Shown piece after piece: positions 32,654 to 34,146 of a DNA stretch of 34,146 bases. Every line of letters begins with the position of its first letter. The stretch's first letter is position 1. The stretch is from assembly GCA_022564545.1 (NCBI GenBank), contig JADFLG010000016.1:1-34146 (forward strand). Reading direction: 5' to 3'. The translations under genes were made by a program, and so were the position numbers. The stretch comes from Chloroflexota bacterium (lineage in GTDB: Bacteria > Chloroflexota > Dehalococcoidia > Lucifugimonadales > Lucifugimonadaceae). The notes under the pieces were generated by a model. It saw only the letters and a program-made list of their open reading frames with translations, had not been told where the DNA came from and made no database searches.

Positions 32654-33796
32654 ATGAAAAAAGTTGTACTGGCCCCCCAGGGGTTCAAAGAGAGCCTGAC
32701 GGGCATGGAGATAGCCGAAGCCATGTCGGCCGGCGTGAAGCGGGTGTGGCCCGAAGCGGAGACGGTGTTGATACCTGTCGCCGACGGTGGTGACGGCACG
32801 TTGCAGGCACTGGTCGACAGCTCGGGCGGCGAGGTTCGGACAGCCAGTGTAGAGGATGCGATCGGTCGCCCGATCGATGCAGATTGGGGTGCGCTGGGGA
32901 ACGGGACTACGGCGGTGATCGAGGTGGCAAACGCCGTCGGCCTGGCGCGGCTGACACTGGAGGAGCGTGATGTCCGCCGCGCCTCGACTTACGGTGTCGG
33001 GCAACTGATCGTCGAAGCCCTTGACGCAGGTTTCACCGAATTCATTATCGCCATCGGGGGCAGCGCCACCAATGACGGCGGTGCAGGCATGGTCCAGGCG
33101 ATGGGTGGCAGGCTGTCCGACCGGGATGGGCATGAATTGCCCAGGGGTGGGATTGCACTGGCTGACCTTGCGAAAATAGATGTTTCGGGTCTGGATTCCC
33201 GTATGGCCGGAGCCGACGTGGTCGTAGCGTGCGACGTGAACAACCCGTTGTGTGGGCCGCTGGGCGCTTCGGCGATATTCGGTCCCCAGAAGGGCGCAAG
33301 TTCCGAGGATGTCAGGGAACTTGATGCGGCGCTCGCAAATTACGCAGAAGTGATTTCAAGAGACCTTCATACAGATGTCGCGGAAATTCCCGGCGCCGGG
33401 GCGTCAGGTGGCCTCGGTGCGGGTCTTATGGGGTTCTTCGACGCACGGTTGCGTCTTGGTGCTGACATCGTCCTGGACGCGGTAAATATCGACAAACACC
33501 TGAAGGGTGCCGACCTGGTAATAGTAGGTGAAGGCCAGTTCGACCGCTCGACTGTGTTCAACAAGTCGCCGGTCGCCGTGGCACAGCGGGCCAAGATCAA
33601 CGGGACGCCAGTCATCGGCGTCGCAGGCTCGCTGGGCGCCGGGTTCCGAGAGGTCCACGAGCATGGCATCGATGCCGTCTTCAGCCTGGTCAACCGCCCG
33701 ATGTCGCTTAAAGCTGCAATGGAAGATACCAGGCGACTGGTCACTATCGCGACAGAAGAGGCATGCAGGGCGATCGAACTTGGCGCACAAACCTGA
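32654..33796 (+). CDS. Glycerate 2-kinase (GarK/GlxK family)
   Basis: ATP-dependent kinase converting D-glycerate to 2-phosphoglycerate, 380 aa, family length. PQGFKESLTG near residue 8 corresponds to PDSFKGSLSA. PVADGGDGT is at 41-49, and IGGSATNDGG near 134-143. VACDVNNPLCGP near 192, GASGGLGAGL near 253 and GEGQFDRST near 295 follow, and VIGVAGSLG near 318 closes the core. ATG at 32654 has no good Shine-Dalgarno. TATACT lies exactly 8 bases before it, suggesting a leaderless or nearly leaderless mRNA. It feeds glycerate, for instance from hydroxypyruvate reduction by one of the two D-2-hydroxyacid dehydrogenases in this window, into glycolysis. That link is inferred. Confidence 0.94.
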   Translation: MKKVVLAPQGFKESLTGMEIAEAMSAGVKRVWPEAETVLIPVADGGDGTLQALVDSSGGEVRTASVEDAIGRPIDADWGALGNGTTAVIEVANAVGLARLTLEERDVRRASTYGVGQLIVEALDAGFTEFIIAIGGSATNDGGAGMVQAMGGRLSDRDGHELPRGGIALADLAKIDVSGLDSRMAGADVVVACDVNNPLCGPLGASAIFGPQKGASSEDVRELDAALANYAEVISRDLHTDVAEIPGAGASGGLGAGLMGFFDARLRLGADIVLDAVNIDKHLKGADLVIVGEGQFDRSTVFNKSPVAVAQRAKINGTPVIGVAGSLGAGFREVHEHGIDAVFSLVNRPMSLKAAMEDTRRLVTIATEEACRAIELGAQT

Positions 33797-33890
33797 TATT
33801 GGTCATGATCTCTACGGAGGATCCAGCCGCGCGCACCTGATTTCCCAACCCCTGGAGACCGTCTCATAAGTGTCGATGGCGTGATTAATT

Positions 33891-33994
33891 CCTTCTCCCA
33901 CGGGGAGAAGGTTAGGTTGAGGGGGAACGCTGTCGACAACGGAGTAGGCGCAAACGAACGATTATTTCCTTCTGAACAACATTCCCCCTCACCC
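33891..33994 (+). repeat. Interspersed hairpin repeat, copy 2 (about 104 bp)
   Basis: A 9-bp hairpin (33891-33899 with 33903-33911, loop ACG) is followed by AGGTTGAGGGGGAA (33914-33927), about 52 variable bases and CATTCCCCCTCACCC (33980-33994). Same design and almost the same length as the inverted copy at 8840-8941. The end abuts the insertion-sequence end at 33995. Confidence 0.7.
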
Positions 33995-34146
33995 TGTACG
34001 ACCGGGCACCCTGGTAACACTTTAGTCCGGGCACCTTGGTAACACCCTGACTGGCGTCTTGATGGTTTTCATTGTCGATTCGTCGAGCAGTCCGATCTCC
34101 AGTGGTCCGTAGTATATGGCCCACAACCGCTCGGAGATCTGCTTCA
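33995..34146 (-). mobile_element. End of an IS481-like insertion sequence (partial, window edge)
   Basis: Two 19-base direct copies, CCGGGCACC[C/T]TGGTAACAC (34002-34020 and 34027-34045, one mismatch), lie at the 3' end of a transposase reading frame. Their reverse complement (GTGTTACC...GTGCCCGG) resembles the TGT-ACC...CCCGG ends I know from IS481-like elements. The outer boundary is placed at TGT 33995, directly after the repeat, but is uncertain. The other end and any target duplication lie outside the window. Confidence 0.6.
34022..34146 (-). CDS. Transposase C-terminus (IS481/integrase-type), partial
   Basis: The minus strand from the window edge reads 41 codons to a TAA at 34024-34022: KQISERLWAIYYGPLEIGLL, then DESTMKTI and VRVLPRCPD. 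The pattern 'W-x-I/V-Y/R-(F/Y)-x-x-L-x-L-G-x-L-D-E' followed by 'VLP' is the usual tail of IS481-like DDE transposases, after the integrase core. The catalytic domain is beyond the window, so intactness cannot be judged. The stop lies between the two direct-repeat copies of the element's end. Confidence 0.65.
   Translation of the reverse strand, partial: KQISERLWAIYYGPLEIGLLDESTMKTIKTPVRVLPRCPD

Noticed and set aside
1-34146. CRISPR array, rRNA operon, prophage, toxin-antitoxin or defence island
   Set aside because: No regularly spaced repeats, no rRNA-like sequence, and no phage structural, toxin or defence-type genes were seen. The repeats found are single dispersed elements.

Overview
The window looks like chromosomal DNA of a GC-rich, lipoprotein-secreting, non-enteric bacterium, most likely a member of the Chloroflexota (Dehalococcoidia/SAR202-like). 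The reasons are: a family-5 solute-binding lipoprotein with the Val/Thr/Glu-rich linker ending in VTATP that is common in that phylum; frequent TTG and GTG starts, several with good Shine-Dalgarno sequences; an aapJQMP-type transporter; and corrinoid methyl-transfer genes. This placement comes from protein character and was not tested against a database.

Layout: (1) 1-3057, minus strand: a peptide-type ABC operon (binding lipoprotein, then a DppB-like permease cut by the window edge) behind a near-consensus promoter. (2) 3106-4092, minus: a D-2-hydroxyacid dehydrogenase, divergent from (3) 4420-10633, plus: a corrinoid methyl-transfer cluster. It holds a PF13769-like small protein, a homocysteine S-methyltransferase, an unrecognised 223-aa protein, an MtaA/CmuA (UroD-fold) methyltransferase, a corrinoid protein, a small four-cysteine protein and a RACo-type reductive activator. 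A CtBP-like dehydrogenase follows (10831-11817). (4) 11832-16466, minus: MoxR ATPase, DUF58 protein and transglutaminase-like membrane protein, with overlapping or close genes. (5) 16914-17750: a TIM-barrel sugar isomerase/epimerase, then tRNA-Thr(CGT) and a shared terminator. (6) 18231-22569, minus: a complete aapJQMP-like amino-acid ABC operon. (7) 22884-29777, plus: two lipoproteins (one PEBP), a DEDDy exonuclease, a PAC2 protein coupled to an unknown acidic-tailed protein, and a TyrA-like/AroA/Gmk run. (8) 29814-32494, minus: two tandem M20 amidohydrolase paralogues. (9) 32654-33796: glycerate 2-kinase. (10) 33891-34146: a repeat followed directly by the end of an IS481-like element whose transposase runs off the window.

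The most interesting unit is the corrinoid cluster. It has a homocysteine acceptor module, a B12 carrier, a UroD-fold methyltransferase and an ATP-dependent activator, but no recognisable folate-binding (pterin) module or MttB/MtgB-type donor module, and it carries two small proteins I cannot assign. It resembles a split methionine synthase or a demethylation pathway that delivers methyl groups to homocysteine. Several enzymes lack a family catalytic residue: the transglutaminase-like protein has Ala for Cys, the TyrA-like protein has Asn for His, and the CtBP-like dehydrogenase has Ala for Glu. No CRISPR array, rRNA or prophage was seen.
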